Assembly: GCF_010093535.1 (NCBI RefSeq)
Contig: NW_022985181.1
Coordinates: 575,033-606,792 of the forward strand
Direction: 5' to 3'
DNA length: 31,760 bases
Source of the DNA: Lindgomyces ingoldianus
Taxonomy: Eukaryota; Ascomycota; Dothideomycetes; Pleosporales; Lindgomycetaceae
The position numbers were made by a program, and so were the translations under genes. Positions 1-11,900 of the stretch are shown one piece after another (position 1 is the first letter of the stretch; every line of letters starts with the position of its first letter). The notes beneath the pieces are model-generated. The model made no database searches and was not told the DNA's origin. It worked only from the letters and a program-made list of their open reading frames with translations.

Positions 1-120
1 TGCTGCAATTTGCTGCAACATGCTGTAAAATGCTGCAATTTGCTGCAACATGCTGTAAAATGCTGCAATTTGCTGCAACATGCTGCAAAATGCTGCAAAA
101 TGCAGCAATTTGCAGCAACA
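1..120. repeat. Tandem repeat, 10-bp period in 30-bp units
   Basis: Four 30-bp units, each made of three 10-mers of the form TGCTGCAAnn (variants TGCTGTAAAA, TGCAGCAATT). Units one and two are identical; the last has TGCAGC in place of TGCTGC. It starts at the window edge, so its full length is unknown. No coding role is visible. Confidence 0.9.
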
Positions 121-204
121 TACTGTTCGAGCTTATTGCTCGTACTATGTAGCAGCTTTCGTCAAACGTTCCTCCTGTCTTGACAGTAGGTGCGCATATC
201 TGAC

Positions 205-802
205 ACTAACATAAAAGCTAAGTACAGTATCTAGGATAAAGATAGGTATAACTTTAACAAGTTAGGCTTTATAATAAGCTAGATATTAACTAGAGCAGTT
301 GTTACAGCTTTAGAGAGATAAGGACAGCTAAAGGCAATACAGTAAGGTAATAAGAAGTAGACAACAGTTATCTAGGGCATTAACGCAACAGAGTGGGCTA
401 TAAGATTATAAAGCTTTAAGCAGCAAATAAGGCTGCCACATAACATAGATTGCATAAAAGGAAGCAGATTTAGGTAAAAGAGACCTTAATAGTTAAGGAT
501 AGGGCTTGTCTAACTACTCTAAAGGAGTTTAGAGCGCGTAGTAATAGGAAGAAGCTAAAGACACAGGTGCGCACTAAAGGAGGTAAGCTAAGTTAAAGGC
601 AATGTAGGCAGTGTAATTAGACTAGGCATAACTTGCGTACGTGTAAGCAAGTAGCAGAAGTAGACTCTAAATAATATCTTGTGTTGTATTACTCTATACA
701 GGGCTAAAGTAGGCTGTTTTGCGAGAGAATAGGGTAGTTTTAGTGGGGGCTTAGCAAAAGTGGCCGGCTAACCCGTGTGGCCGGCCAACCTGTTAGGTAC
801 GT
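205..802 (+). mobile_element. Internally deleted Fot1/pogo element (3' part)
   Basis: This matches the copy at 19220-21085. Bases 214-400 match the transposase region around the first catalytic residue, where the D codon now reads AAC (256-258), through the motif ending INA. The sequence then jumps to the C-terminal region from about 400, omitting roughly 735 bp present in the longer copy. The C-terminal part keeps a CX2CX4HX4C zinc knuckle (about 603-643). The 3' terminal inverted repeat ends at 802 and is followed by a TA target site (803-804). No matching 5' terminus is seen, and sequence to the left (121-204) is unrecognised. It cannot make a transposase; it could be a non-autonomous derivative or a recombination product. 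Confidence 0.8.
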
Positions 803-1558
803 TAATACTTATATAAGTTAACTATATAACATTTTTATAAATAAAATAAAAATTTTTATTAATTTATGTTAATAGCTAAATATTTAAAAAACTTAGTACA
901 TAAACATCTTTCTAGATATTCTAAAAAGTTAGGTAAATATATACTATATATATAACATAGGCTCTAGACATAACTAGAAGCATTTATATAACACTTTAAG
1001 TAGTTACTTTAACACTAATGTAAACTATAGCTAGTACTAGATAGACTAGATAATAATAACTTTTATATAATACTAATAAAAAACTTTAATAAAAGTTTAT
1101 ATAAAGTCTTTAAAATAATAATTAATAAGCTTACACTTATATAAAACGCACTAAAAATAAAATTTTAAAAAAATGTTTTACTACACACTACTATTATATA
1201 AGCTTATTAAGAATAACTAAAACTAGAACATACTATATTTACTATTAAGCTTTTATGTAAAGCTTTATTTAGTAACTTATAAGTATTACTTTAAGTTACT
1301 ATAAACTAAAGAGTAAACTAATACCTCTAAAAACTGCCTAATGTATACTATATAGACTGCTAATACAACTCTACATAATAAGAGTCTGCATAATAAAAGA
1401 GAAGCTTCCTTTTATGTAAAAAAAAATAATATAAAAGATCTTTATCTAAGTTTAGGCTATAATTTAGAGACAACTATATATAAATAAAAAAGTGCTTTAT
1501 CTACTATAAAAAAAAAGTTAGTTATTAAACTACTTTTATAATAACTATACATAAGCAA

Positions 1559-1693
1559 TGTAAGGACGCTAATACAACTAAAAAGGTGCAAATAATTAAC
1601 TAACAGTTAATTATTGCGTACAGAATAGTATATATACCTGTCGCATGTAAGCACCATCTCGGCCTTACACGTAAGCGCCATCCTGGCCTTACA
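1559..1693 (+). repeat. Left LTR of the miniature element (135 bp)
   Basis: It starts TGTAAGGACG and ends GGCCTTACA, and contains the internal motif TTAATTATTGCG and a TATATATACC stretch. It differs from the right copy mainly by transitions, and lacks an insert of about 17 bp found there just after the first nine bases. Confidence 0.85.
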
Positions 1694-1990
1694 TTATCCC
1701 CCTTCTTAGCAGACGCATGTCCCAGGCGTCACATAACCTACCCGCAGCTCAGAGGCGCCTATGCGCATGTCTCAGTTACTGGCCAGAGGCTGACCACCTG
1801 CGGCCTAGAGGCGCGGGATAAATAACAACGCTTAGTGGCCCACGCTAGCTAAGCTATATACACTAGACCTTCTAGCAGCAACAACGTGGCGCTAGAAGAG
1901 GCCAACTTATGTTTTAGTCTAAAAACTAGCTTAAAGCTAACTAAGGTGGGGGTTAAACACTAACTGTACCCCGCTGTTAGTTAATTATTA

Positions 1991-2143
1991 TGTAAGGACA
2001 GAGCTCTGTACCACTACGCTAATACAACTAAAAAGGTGTAAATAATTAACCAACAGTTAATTATTGCGTACAGAATAGTATATATACCCGTCGCACGTAA
2101 GCACCATCTCGGTCTTACACGTAAGCGCCATCCCGGCCTTACA
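1991..2143 (+). repeat. Right LTR of the miniature element (153 bp)
   Basis: Same sequence as the left copy, with an extra block after TGTAAGGAC (about 2000-2016, including AGAGCTCTG). Differences elsewhere are few and mostly C/T, so the insertion is young compared with the heavily mutated host element, or it lies below the RIP length threshold. Confidence 0.85.
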
Positions 2144-2295
2144 AGCAAAGAACTAGTATGTTGCCTTATATAAAAATTTTTATAATAAAACTTTATTATA
2201 TAAAGCTATTACTTTATATATTTAAAACTTTAAAAGTTACTTTAAGAAAAAAAATAATTTGCATAATATAAAAAAAATAAAATAAAAAAGTAAAA

Positions 2296-2965
2296 ATGCT
2301 AAAAAAGCTATTAACTACTTTACCTCTACTACCTATCTACACTGCAACAGAAGAGGACATTTATAGCATTAAACTTAACAAGTATACTAAGCAGTTTATC
2401 CTTAATAACTAATACTATATAGTATACTAAGGCAAACTATAAGACATAGGCATAGTAAAGATCTCTACTATTAGCAAGTCTTAACTTAAGGCATACATAT
2501 AAAAGAACCTATATATAGAAATTAATTAAACACTTAGCTAAATAGATATTAGCTTTAAAAGCTAGACACTAAAAAGATTAATTAGTACTATATAAATCTA
2601 GAACTTAATTAGTCTAGTTATATACTACATTTTAAAAACTTTAACACTATTCTTACTATTACTAGTAAATGCTAACTAACTTAGGGCATACTTTAACAAT
2701 ATTTTAAATGTTATTATATATAAAGATAAAACTACTATTTTTATTATATAAAAATAAAGACACTTTTTTTTAATATTAGTAAGAAAAAATTTATATCTTT
2801 TTGTACTAAATTAGAACTCTACTGCCTCTACTACTAATTTAGACACCTCTATATAGAGAGACTCTAGAAAATGCTAACTAGCGCTAGCTATAACATTAAT
2901 GCTATAGTGTTAGAAAAGATTAAGAAGTTTTACTACCTCTGCTAATTATATAACTAGGCTTTATA
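2296..2965 (+). pseudogene. Copia pol relic: protease/pre-integrase zinc region
   Basis: From the ATG at 2296 a frame with many TAA/TAG stops shows no confident protease site. From about 2815 to 2960 it reads as the GAG-pre-integrase zinc region that precedes copia integrases, with a degraded H...H...C...C arrangement. The next block is the integrase core in a different frame, so at least one indel lies between 2296 and 2970. The first half of the call is by position only; the zinc region is supported by its spacing and by the integrase directly after it. Confidence 0.55.
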
Positions 2966-2969
2966 AAAA

Positions 2970-3610
2970 TTTAAGTTTATAATTAAAAATAACACTTACT
3001 TTAACTATAAAGTTATTATTAATGTTATATAAATTAATAATAAAGATGTTTTATATGTTATTAATATAAACACATTATTTTAGGCTGCTACATTCCTAAA
3101 ATCTATGTCTACACAAGATACCTAGGATGCACTATGTAAATGCTAGATTAACACTTATTAGAGACCTCTAAACTACATTATATATAACCTTAGTATAAAC
3201 TTTACTTTAAAGAATTTTTAAGCTTATGTAAAAATTATAAAAGCTACATGTAAGCAGATGCCTATAGAAGCACATTAGGTAGTTAGAAAAGTTAAGCGCG
3301 CGCATATACCTCTCTAACAAGTGTTTAACATCTTAAAGACTAAGCTAGGTAACTATATAGATAATAAGGCTATCCTGCAGATAGTAGTTAAAGCTCTAAA
3401 CAACATAGCTAGCCTACACAGTCTAGTACCTACACTACTAGTCTTTAAGGCATACCTAAGAATTAACTTAAACTTTTTACTATTACTAGACATTATTACA
3501 TAAGCAAGTGCTATATAAAAAGTAATAAAAATACTTTAAAAAAAACTATATAAAAGTAAACATTAATTATATAATTAATACTTATAACATATAAAGTTTT
3601 TAAGCTCCCC
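2970..3610 (+). pseudogene. Copia integrase core relic
   Basis: This is the rve integrase fold of fungal copia polyproteins. The family's short motifs are recognisable, including one reading GLVPTLLVFGAYPR in intact relatives, seen here as SLVPTLLVFKAYLR inside the only stretch free of stops (3321-3503). All three catalytic acids are gone: D to N at 3021-3023, D to N at 3186-3188, E to K at 3294-3296. Each needs only one G-to-A change. The open stretch of 60 codons is thus a chance gap between RIP stops, not a gene. Confidence 0.8.
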
Positions 3611-4259
3611 CTTAGCTTAGAAATTATAGCATAGAGAAAAAAAAAAGCTAGACTAGCTTATACAAGATTAAGAGTATTAAAAAAAGAAATATTATTATTA
3701 AAAAAAAATAGCCTACTAAAGCTTTAATATACATAGGTTAAACTATACTATAAAAAAATAAAAAAAACTTACTTATAATAAATAACCTAGATAAACTAAC
3801 TCTTATATAAAAAAATCTTTTATAAAAGAGAAAAAAAAAATAACTTTATAAAAATATTATAAAAGTAGAACTAAAGCCTACTATAAACTAAGCCTCTTAA
3901 GATAGCAATGCTGCACTAGCGTAAAAAAAAAATATAAATACTAAAAAAAGTAAAAAGCAAAAAAAACTTGCATAAAGTCTAGACTAAGTATTTCTAACCT
4001 AAAAAAAAATTAGGCCTTATTTATTAAGCTTTATATAGATAGTGTAATTACTATACTTAAAAAACTATTTAAAAAACTAAACTATATAGAGATAAACACT
4101 TTAATTACTAATAGCACTTTTAAAGTTATAGCATATAACTTAATAAAGCATAAAAGTTAGATTTTTAACCTTTACTTTATATAAAAAGTAAAAGGTAAAA
4201 TAACTTAACTATATAAAAAATCCTGCCTAGTATTTACTAGCTACTTAAATAAAAACAAG

Positions 4260-4740
4260 AAAGAAATCTTTACCTAGTTACTAACTATCTAGAGGATAAG
4301 CTAAAAACTACTTTTAGCTATAAAAGTAAGCCTAAAAGCTATATATAAAATGCATTTTAAACTATGTAATATTACATAAGTATACATTTAATTAATAGAT
4401 AAGCTTATGCGCACGCTATATATAAAGCTACTAAAAGAGATGCGCTAGAGCTTTCTACTAAATATAATACTCTAGGTTATACAACTTTTATATAAAGCTG
4501 CTAAATTAGGACTATATTAGTTTAAAATATACTATAACTACTATAAAGAAAAGCTACATATGCATATCTTTTTATATAACTCTTACCTTTTAATTACTAA
4601 TAAAGAAGAGCACACTTTTAGTATTACTAGCTTATAAATAAATAACACTTTAAGCATTATAATAAAGAATTTTAAATAAAAAGAAAAAAAAACCTATAAA
4701 AAGCAAAGTTTTATATAAAAAGTAAAACTATTTTAGTAAA
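4260..4740 (+). pseudogene. Copia reverse transcriptase relic (RVT_2)
   Basis: The frame resembles the C-terminal half of a copia reverse transcriptase: a PKEMR-like block, then a VKPLYG-like block (seen as VIQLLYK), then an AEAGLYWF-like block (seen as AAKLGLY*F). The segment where fungal copia elements have DDTL reads NNTL at 4641-4649, consistent with two G-to-A changes. Multiple TAA/TAG stops interrupt it. The sequence between 3610 and 4260 has the same base composition and is presumably the integrase-RT linker, but I recognise nothing specific there. Confidence 0.7.
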
Positions 4741-4899
4741 AAAGCAGCTTATTAAGTTTAATAGTAAAAGAATTAAACTTACATATAATATAGTAGTTTT
4801 TACTTAAAAAAGATAAGTAAGCTACTTTTATATAATTAACTTAAAAGATAAAAATGCTGCATAATAATATATTAAGTAGCATGTAAAAGAGGCATACAT

Positions 4900-5640
4900 T
4901 ATATTTATATATTAACTAAAGGCAGCATTTAACCTATTTATTACTACATAAACTATAGACCTTTTATATAATAATATTAACACACTTAACACATAAATTT
5001 AATAGTAGATAGATAATAGTAAGTGTAGTTTTACTTTTTTACTATTATAGCTTAATAGTGTAAAGCTGTTTATTTTTATAAATAAATTATTTACTAATAA
5101 TAAAAACTTTAGCTTATAGCTAGGATTTTTAATTATATTAAGTAATAAAGACTATATAGAGTAAAGTAACTACTTTAAAATACTAAGTAACATTATACAC
5201 TAAAATTCTACTAAGTGTAAAAAAGTAACTAGAAGTGTCTTTACTAGTAAACTATATAAAATAATTAAAAAGTTTAATAATGTAATTACTTTTAGTATAA
5301 CTTTATAGTAAATTATATAAACACTTAAACTACGACTAATCTTAGTAGTAATCTACATAGATTTAAGGTTTTTATATAATTACTTAGTTAAGCGAAGCAC
5401 TACTAGTAAAAAGTAACTTATAATTAACATTATGTTACTTTCTAAATTATATAAGAAAAGGAAAATTACTAAAATAAAGTAAATTAATAGTAAAAATAAC
5501 CTAGTAAATATATATATAAAGAAAACACTAAATTAAGCTTTTTAATTATTAGTTTTAACTAACTACCTCTCTGTCTAGATAAAAGCATCTGTAGACTAGC
5601 TAGATTTTGTGCATAAAGATGCTCTAAACTAACTAGACTA
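4900..5640 (+). pseudogene. Copia RNase H relic
   Basis: It matches the C-terminal RNase H block of fungal copia polyproteins: a segment resembling TDASFANN (seen as INKLFTNN, about 5072-5097), then KCKRVTRSV-like text (seen as KCKKVTRSV), then a region equivalent to DSRSLYDCLVK (seen as DLRFLYNYLVK). The first catalytic Asp is changed to Asn. It ends in AT-rich DNA without a recognisable polypurine tract or LTR. Confidence 0.7.
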
Positions 5641-6288
5641 ATAACACCTTTATATAAAGCCTATCTTTTTTATTTTTTTTATTATACACACTTATTTTTC
5701 TTATTATAAGATTAAAAAAGAGAAATATGTAAGAAAAATAGTTTATTTATCTAGTATATATAAAAAAAAAAGCTACTACCCCTTATATATAGTAGTCACA
5801 ATGCAGACTACAGCTCTACTATATGCATAAGGCGTAGGCATTAGCTTAGAAGCTAGCTAGCATATAACACTTAATAAATAAAAAAGGCACTAGTAGTGCT
5901 ACTATAATAATAAGCATATAAAGTTACTAAGACTTAACTATAACTTTAAACTAAAACTACATAGAAGTACCTTTTATAACACATAACCTTTACTGCCTAT
6001 AGCTGTAGATTAGTGCTAGTAGGCAAAATAATATTAATATTATAAAATAGTAAAGCTGCTACATGCTACTTCTTAGCCTATCTATAATTAGCATTTTATA
6101 TAAGAAGAAAGTAAAAAACCTAAAGGATTTATATATTTATGCTAAGACACTATATAAACTACTTATTAGTAGTAGAACTAGTTAGAAGGGTAACACAGAT
6201 TTACCCTAGGCTACTAGACTGCACAAGGATGTTAAAGACGCCCGCACTAACAGCGCTAGAGGTAGAGGAGGAAGGCTAGAGAGACATC
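5641..6288. other. Unassigned AT-rich DNA
   Basis: No gene is supported. It holds a TATATATAAGG stretch on the minus strand (near 5785) and a short hairpin GGGTAA...TTACCC near 6188-6206. The last 100 bp are less AT-rich and lead into the TG microsatellite. It could include the 3' untranslated part or an LTR of the copia element, but no partner copy is present for comparison. Confidence 0.5.
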
Positions 6289-6318
6289 TGTGTGTGTGTG
6301 TGTGTGTATGTGTGTGTG
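6289..6318. repeat. TG microsatellite, split by a retrotransposon
   Basis: A run of TG with one TA interruption at about 6307-6308. It resumes as (GT)6 at 17649-17660, on the far side of gypsy element 1. The pentamer GTGTG on each side (6314-6318; 17649-17653) serves as that element's target-site duplication. Confidence 0.85.
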
Positions 6319-6636
6319 TGTCACGATTATGCACGAGTAAGGTTATAGAGCTTCACGGAGGTCTAGTTCAATTACTACGTGAGGTATTATAGTAAGTACA
6401 AGACGTTGTGTAAGGAACAGGAAGGTTTAAAAGAAAATTAGTAATTAAATACTTAGCTTAAAAGTCTAAGCACTTTAAGTATAAATTAAGCCTGTTTTAA
6501 GTTTAGTTAGTGTTAAAGTAGTTTATGCTTAAGTTTATGTCTATGTTATATTATATTTATGTTAGACGTGCACTAATAATACTCTAGTACATGTCTAATA
6601 CAGTTATGTCTAGGATCTAGGGAGGATACTGTAACA
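6319..6636 (-). repeat. 3' LTR of gypsy element 1 (318 bp)
   Basis: Read on the minus strand it starts TGTTACAGTATCC and ends ATCGTGACA. A poly-C run (polypurine tract on the minus strand) follows at 6640-6650. The outer end (6319-6380) keeps many CpA/TpG sites lost in other copies. Confidence 0.93.
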
Positions 6637-6667
6637 GTACCCCCCCCCTTATTAGAAAGAGAATCCT

Positions 6668-7332
6668 TTACATTAGTAGTTCTAGCATTAAGTTGTCTTT
6701 ATTAGGGTATAAGTTTAGTTTAGATAGGTATTAGGCGTAGAATTAGGTTACTATAGAGTTTTTTTACAAGGCTTCTGTAGGTTTTTATAACAGTTTGTTG
6801 TATCTAGTTTATTTTATAAAGTATTTATAGATATGTTTTTTTTTATTAAACTAGATTTATTTAATGTCTTTTATAACATATTCTAGTTTATTATTTATAA
6901 TAACAGGTTTAAGTAGCAGGTTTAGCTATCTAGGTAGATAGTTAGATTTAAAAGCTACTTAGCGCAGCAATAATACATAGAACACAGGGTGTATCTTTAT
7001 GCTGTTAGGTAGAATTAATTAGTAAGCGTGTAATAAAACTATATAAGCTACTATAAAAAAGCTAAAGTTCTTTAAATTAAGTTTCTTTAATTATTAGTTT
7101 ATTTAAATATTTCTAGTGTCTAGCTAGACTTTCTTGCTAGCTGCATACGCAGGGGCAAAGGTTTAAGATTAGTTTATGTACTCTTATTAAAAAGCTTAAG
7201 CCTATATAAGCTTTTTATAAACATATTTAAATATATTTTAGATTTTATTAATAAGTCTATTTATGTCTATTACTTATATAAATTAATAAGTTAGTTAGGG
7301 GGTATTTATAAGTAGTTTAAATTCTATTTAGG
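6668..7332 (-). pseudogene. Element 1: integrase C-terminus and chromodomain
   Basis: This is the 3' end of the element 1 pol relic, separated from the rest by element 2. Minus-strand reading at about 6759-6899 gives a degraded chromodomain equivalent to the one at 12420-12560. Integrase C-terminal sequence lies at 6900-7332 and resumes at 13006. Stops are TAA/TAG. Confidence 0.75.
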
Positions 7333-7337
7333 GGTAG

Positions 7338-7655
7338 TGTCACAGTATCCTCCCTAGATCCTAGACATAACTGTATTAGACGCGTACTAGAGTATTATTA
7401 GTGCACGTCTGACACAAACACAACACAACATAGATATAAACTTAAGCATAAACTGCCTTAACACTAACTAAACCTAAAACAGGCTTAATTTATACCTAAA
7501 GCGCTTAGACTTCTAAGCTAAGTATTTAATTACTAATTTCCTTCTAAACTTTCCTATTTCTTACATAATGTCTTATACCTACTATAATACCTTACGTAGT
7601 AATTAAACTAGACCTCTGTAAAGCTCTATAACCTTACTTGTGCATAATTATAACA
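7338..7655 (+). repeat. 5' LTR of gypsy element 2 (318 bp)
   Basis: It starts TGTCACAGTATCC and ends AATTATAACA. It aligns end to end with the right LTR, and the differences I can see are almost all transitions. Confidence 0.95.
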
Positions 7656-7689
7656 TTACATTATGTTAAAACTTTAGCTAAGAATAGCT

Positions 7690-8560
7690 TCTAAATCTAA
7701 TCTAATAAGCTTAGTACTTGCATAACTCTAAGCTATTAAAGTAAGCTAAAAAGCCTTCTAAAAAGCGCTTACTTTATAAAAAAGCTGCTATATTATAAGC
7801 TTTAAAGCTTTTTAAAAGGACTTTAAAGAATAGCTTTATGTTATTAAGCAGTCTATTTCTACCTTAACTCTTGTTATAGTAGTAGGAACTAAGAACTTAC
7901 TAGCCTTAAAGCTTACCTAGAAGTTTAGAGATAGCTTAACTTTTTTCTACTTAACACTACTTATAACCTATAACTTTTTTAACTTAGTAATAAAATCTAA
8001 CTAACTCTTTAATCCTCTACTGTTTAATAGAAAATAAAAAGACCTACCTTCCTTCTTATATAAGCTTTAATATAAACTTAAAGAAAATATAGACTAATTC
8101 TTCTTTAAACACTTTTAGTTACTATATGCCTACTCTTAACTTAACTATAATATAACAGCCTTAATTAACTTACTAATAAATAAGAATATTATTAACCTAG
8201 ATTAATTTATAGTGTTTTTATAAGTAAGTTATAAAAACTTAAATAAAAAGTTAACAGCCCTAAGTTACCTAAACACTTTATAATAAAAAAAAAAAAGCTT
8301 TACTTTACACTTTACTAAGTTCTACTAACTTGCATCTAATATAGGCCTAAATAAGATAGGTCTAATTACAGCCTTATATAACTTCCTCTTAACTAAACTG
8401 TAACACGCTATAGTAAGAGAACCCCTCTTAAACAACCTTAACACATATGCAAACCTAATTACTACCTATAATAATAACATAAAGTTCCTCCCTATACAAG
8501 CTTTAATACGCCTCTAAACTAGCGCAGTTACAAATAAGGACTTTAATGTAATAAAAATTA
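7690..8560 (+). pseudogene. Element 2 gag relic
   Basis: From about 7915 the frame resembles Ty3/gypsy gag (retrotrans_gag): an SFLYKLRYKL-like capsid segment (seen as SFLYKL*YKL), a DRFIAFLQASYKD-like segment with TAG/TAA at Trp/Gln positions, then a TKLRHAIVREPL-like segment (seen as TKL*HAIVREPL). A zinc knuckle is expected near 8580-8640; only one clear Cys pair (KCKNYK) is visible. Gag would form the virus-like particle in the cytoplasm. It is untranslatable because of many stops. Confidence 0.7.
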
Positions 8561-8959
8561 ATTTAAATTATGCTTTAGTTAGTTCTAAAAAGTGTAAAAA
8601 TTATAAAAAAAAAAAGTTAATACTTTAAGTATAGTAAGCATAGTTATATTTTTTAAAACTACTTTATTTTTCTTTCTTAAGTCTATATAAGTAGCGCTGC
8701 TAGCACTTATTAAAAATTTTTACTATTTTAATTTTATTTTTATAAGGGCTTTAACTTATATTTAAGCCTTAATCTCTTTTGCTACTCTTAACATAGCTGC
8801 AGCTATAGCAGTAAAAGCCTGCAAAAAGGCTTATCCTAGGGCTAAGTTGCCCTCTAGGACTAATTTAACACTAGATCTCTGCTAACTTATAAGCTAAGTC
8901 CTCTACTAACAACTAAAAGTACTAAGTTAATATTCTTATATATTTATAATAAAAAACTA

Positions 8960-11900
8960 TATTAGCTCTAATATAAGCTCTTATTAACTTAGAAGTAAAT
9001 AGCATAAGTTACATTAATAAAAAACTAGCATATAAACTAAATCTTTAATTAACACTACTTATCTAAATAATTTACCTAACTAGATTTAATAGAAAATAAC
9101 TTAAAAAAGGTTCTATCTTTTATACTATAACTATTATAATTACCTACTAACACTATAAGGAGCAGATTAAGCTCTATGTAATAAACATAAAATGTTATAA
9201 CCTAATCTTAGGACAACTATAGCTATATTAGCATAAAGTTACTTTTAATTACTAAGAGTAAGTTCTAAACTTTAACTCTTTTTAATGCTAAAATATATGC
9301 TTACACTTATACCTAAACAACACCTAAATAGCACTTAATATAAAAAGTTTTTAGACCTACTTTCTAATAACTTAGAGAAAAACTACCTAAGTAAGGCTAA
9401 TAAGCTAGGCCTTTTACTAAGATAGGCTATGTAAAATAATTTAACAACTGCTTAAACCTAAAAAAAAAAAGCCTTTAAAAAACTTTTACTTACCTAATTT
9501 AAACATAAACTAGGACTTAAACAGTAGATAAACATCTACTATATAAGACCTGCTCTATTTATAACTCTAGCTTAACAACTAGATTATAAAATCTACGCAG
9601 TTATAATTTCTAATACAGACTAAGCTTTAGCTCTTTAAAAACATACTAACTTAAAAATAATAGTTCTTTAAGACTACTATAACTTATTACATATTTTTTT
9701 TAAGACAAGTTTAATAAGCTTTTAATATAATGTCTGTATAATTACTAAATAACTTTTAAGCCTAGCAAACAACCTAGTTATAGGCTACTATATAAAATGT
9801 TACTAAACAAATTAAAGTGCTCTAAAAATACTTTAATAAGAACTTAGAAAAAGGGTTTATTTAAGCTAGCTTCTTACTAGTAGTGTTACTTATACTATTT
9901 ATAAATAAACTTAAAAGTAGGCTTTAATTCTGCGTTAACTACTAAGGACTAAACACTATTACTATTAAAAACTAATACTTAATTCCCTTTTTATAAGAAA
10001 CTCTAAGCTAACTAAGTAAAGCAAAGTATTTTATAAAGTTAAATATTATTACTGCCTTTAATAAGCTAAAGATAGTAAAGGGTAATAAGTAGCTAATAGC
10101 ATTTTAGACCTAATATAAACTATTTAAGTACCTAGTAATGCCCTTTAGCTTAGCTAACGCGCTTAGTACTTTTTAACATTTTATAAATAACTTGCTCTAA
10201 CCCTACCTAGACATGTTCTACACTATGTATATTAATAATATTCTAATGTATAGCAATAGCCTTTTAGAGCATAAACAGCATGTACGCTTAGTGCTAAAAG
10301 CTATAGAAGAAGCAGGTCTGTAACTTAACATAGACAAATGTAAGTTCTACTAATTAAAGGTTATATATTTAGAATATGTAATCTCTATAAATAGCATCTA
10401 AATAGACCCTGTTAAGGTTTAGACTGTGCTAGATTAGTAATACCTAAAAAATATAAAAAATGTTTAAGCTTTTATAAAATTTACTAACTTTTACTAATAA
10501 TTTATTAACAACTTCTTGCAGTAAGTAAGCCTTATAATTACACTTACTAAAAAAAAAATTTAATTTAACTTTAACTTAAATTACTAATAGTTCTTTAACT
10601 AGCTAAAAAAAGCTTTTACTAAAGCTTTAATACTCTGCTACTTTAACTTTAAACTACTAATACTTGTAAAAGCTAATGCCTTAGACTATGTAGTAGCAGG
10701 AGTTCTTTTCTAGACTAAGCTAGACAGGACTATTAGGCCTATTGCATATTTCTTAAAAAGAATAAGTCCTGTAGAAGGTAATTATAAGATCTATAATAAA
10801 GAACTGCTTACTATAGTACACTACTTTAAATAATAGCAACCTAAACTAGAAAGTGCAGCGCATCTAATATAGGTCTTATCTAACTACAAGAACTTACAGT
10901 ACTTTACAACTATAAAATAACTTAGCTACTAATAAGCCTATTAGTCTAAATACTTATCCTATTTTAATTTTAAGATTACTTATTATCCTAGTTAAAACAA
11001 AAAGAAACTAGATGCCCTTATAAGGCAATTCTAAAACATCTTTACTTAAAAAGAAGTGTAAAAGGCTTAACACTAAACTTTACTTTAACTTAAGCTATTT
11101 TTAAACTTTAACTTAAATAAAATAAATTAGATAATTAATTAGATTATTACTAATAAGTATCTAAATAATAAATTTATCTAAAAAACCTTAGACCTACTCT
11201 AAAACAGCACTAGTTAGTTAAAGAAGGTAACACTAGCTAACTATAAAAACTAAAATAGTAAGCTATATTACTATAACTAACTTATAATCTCTAATTTTAA
11301 TAAACTAAGAATTAAACTACTTTAAATTATACACAACTTACCTGTTAGAGGACACCTAGGCAGAGGAAAGACTTTTAACCTACTGCAGAGAGAGTACTAC
11401 TAGCCCCGCATGTTCTATACTATATGCTAATATGTATCATGTTACTATACTTACTGTAAAGTAAAGGCCTCTTAAGAAAGGTATAATAGCCTACTTAAAC
11501 TACTTCTAATTCCTAAATAAGCTTAGAAAGACATATTAATTAATTTTATTATAGACCTACTTTTATCTAAAGGGTATATAAATATTATAGTAGTTGTTAA
11601 TTACTTAACTAAGTATTAACACTTAATACTATGTTCCTCTATAACTGCCCCTAATATAGCCTAGTTATTCTACTAATACATATAAGTTTACTATAGCCTG
11701 CCTAACATAATTATATTAAACAGAGGTACGCAGTTTGTCTTAGCTTTCTAGGACAAACTTTATAAACAGCTTTAAATTGTCCTCTATCTATCTACAGCTT
11801 TTTACCTAGAGACTAACAGCTAGACTAAGAACATAAATGCTGTAATAAAATAAGTCCTATAAGTGTACATAAACTACTAGTAAGACAACTAGGTAAAATA

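Larger units (their letters stand above)
1559..2143 (+). mobile_element. Miniature LTR element (TRIM-like), non-coding
   Basis: Two direct repeats begin TGTAAGGAC and end GGCCTTACA (1559-1693 and 1991-2143), flanking a 297-bp internal segment. The outer ends form the inverted repeat TGTAAGG/CCTTACA with TG...CA termini. The element is bounded by a perfect 5-bp target-site duplication, AGCAA, at 1554-1558 and 2144-2148. The interior is GC-richer than the surroundings, has no useful open frame, and has a G-rich stretch (GGTGGGGG) near 1945, before the second LTR. The size and layout fit a terminal-repeat retrotransposon in miniature, mobilised by another element's enzymes. Its orientation is inferred from the G-rich stretch. 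Confidence 0.85.
805..5640 (+). mobile_element. Degraded Ty1/copia-like retrotransposon
   Basis: An AT-rich relic with remnants in copia order: pre-integrase zinc region, integrase, reverse transcriptase (RVT_2 type), RNase H. The 805-1558 part would hold gag. I see a possible Cys/His cluster near 1340-1390 but no convincing gag domain. The copy is split by the miniature LTR element at 1559-2143. I could not identify its own LTRs on either side, so both boundaries are approximate: the left is set at the end of the Fot1 remnant, the right at the end of recognisable RNase H homology. Stops are TAA/TAG throughout, as expected for RIP. Confidence 0.8.

Noticed and set aside
3321..3503. Open frame of 60 codons in the AT-rich block
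   Set aside because: It lies inside the copia integrase relic in the frame of that domain; it is a gap between mutation-derived stops, and the catalytic Glu just upstream is already Lys.
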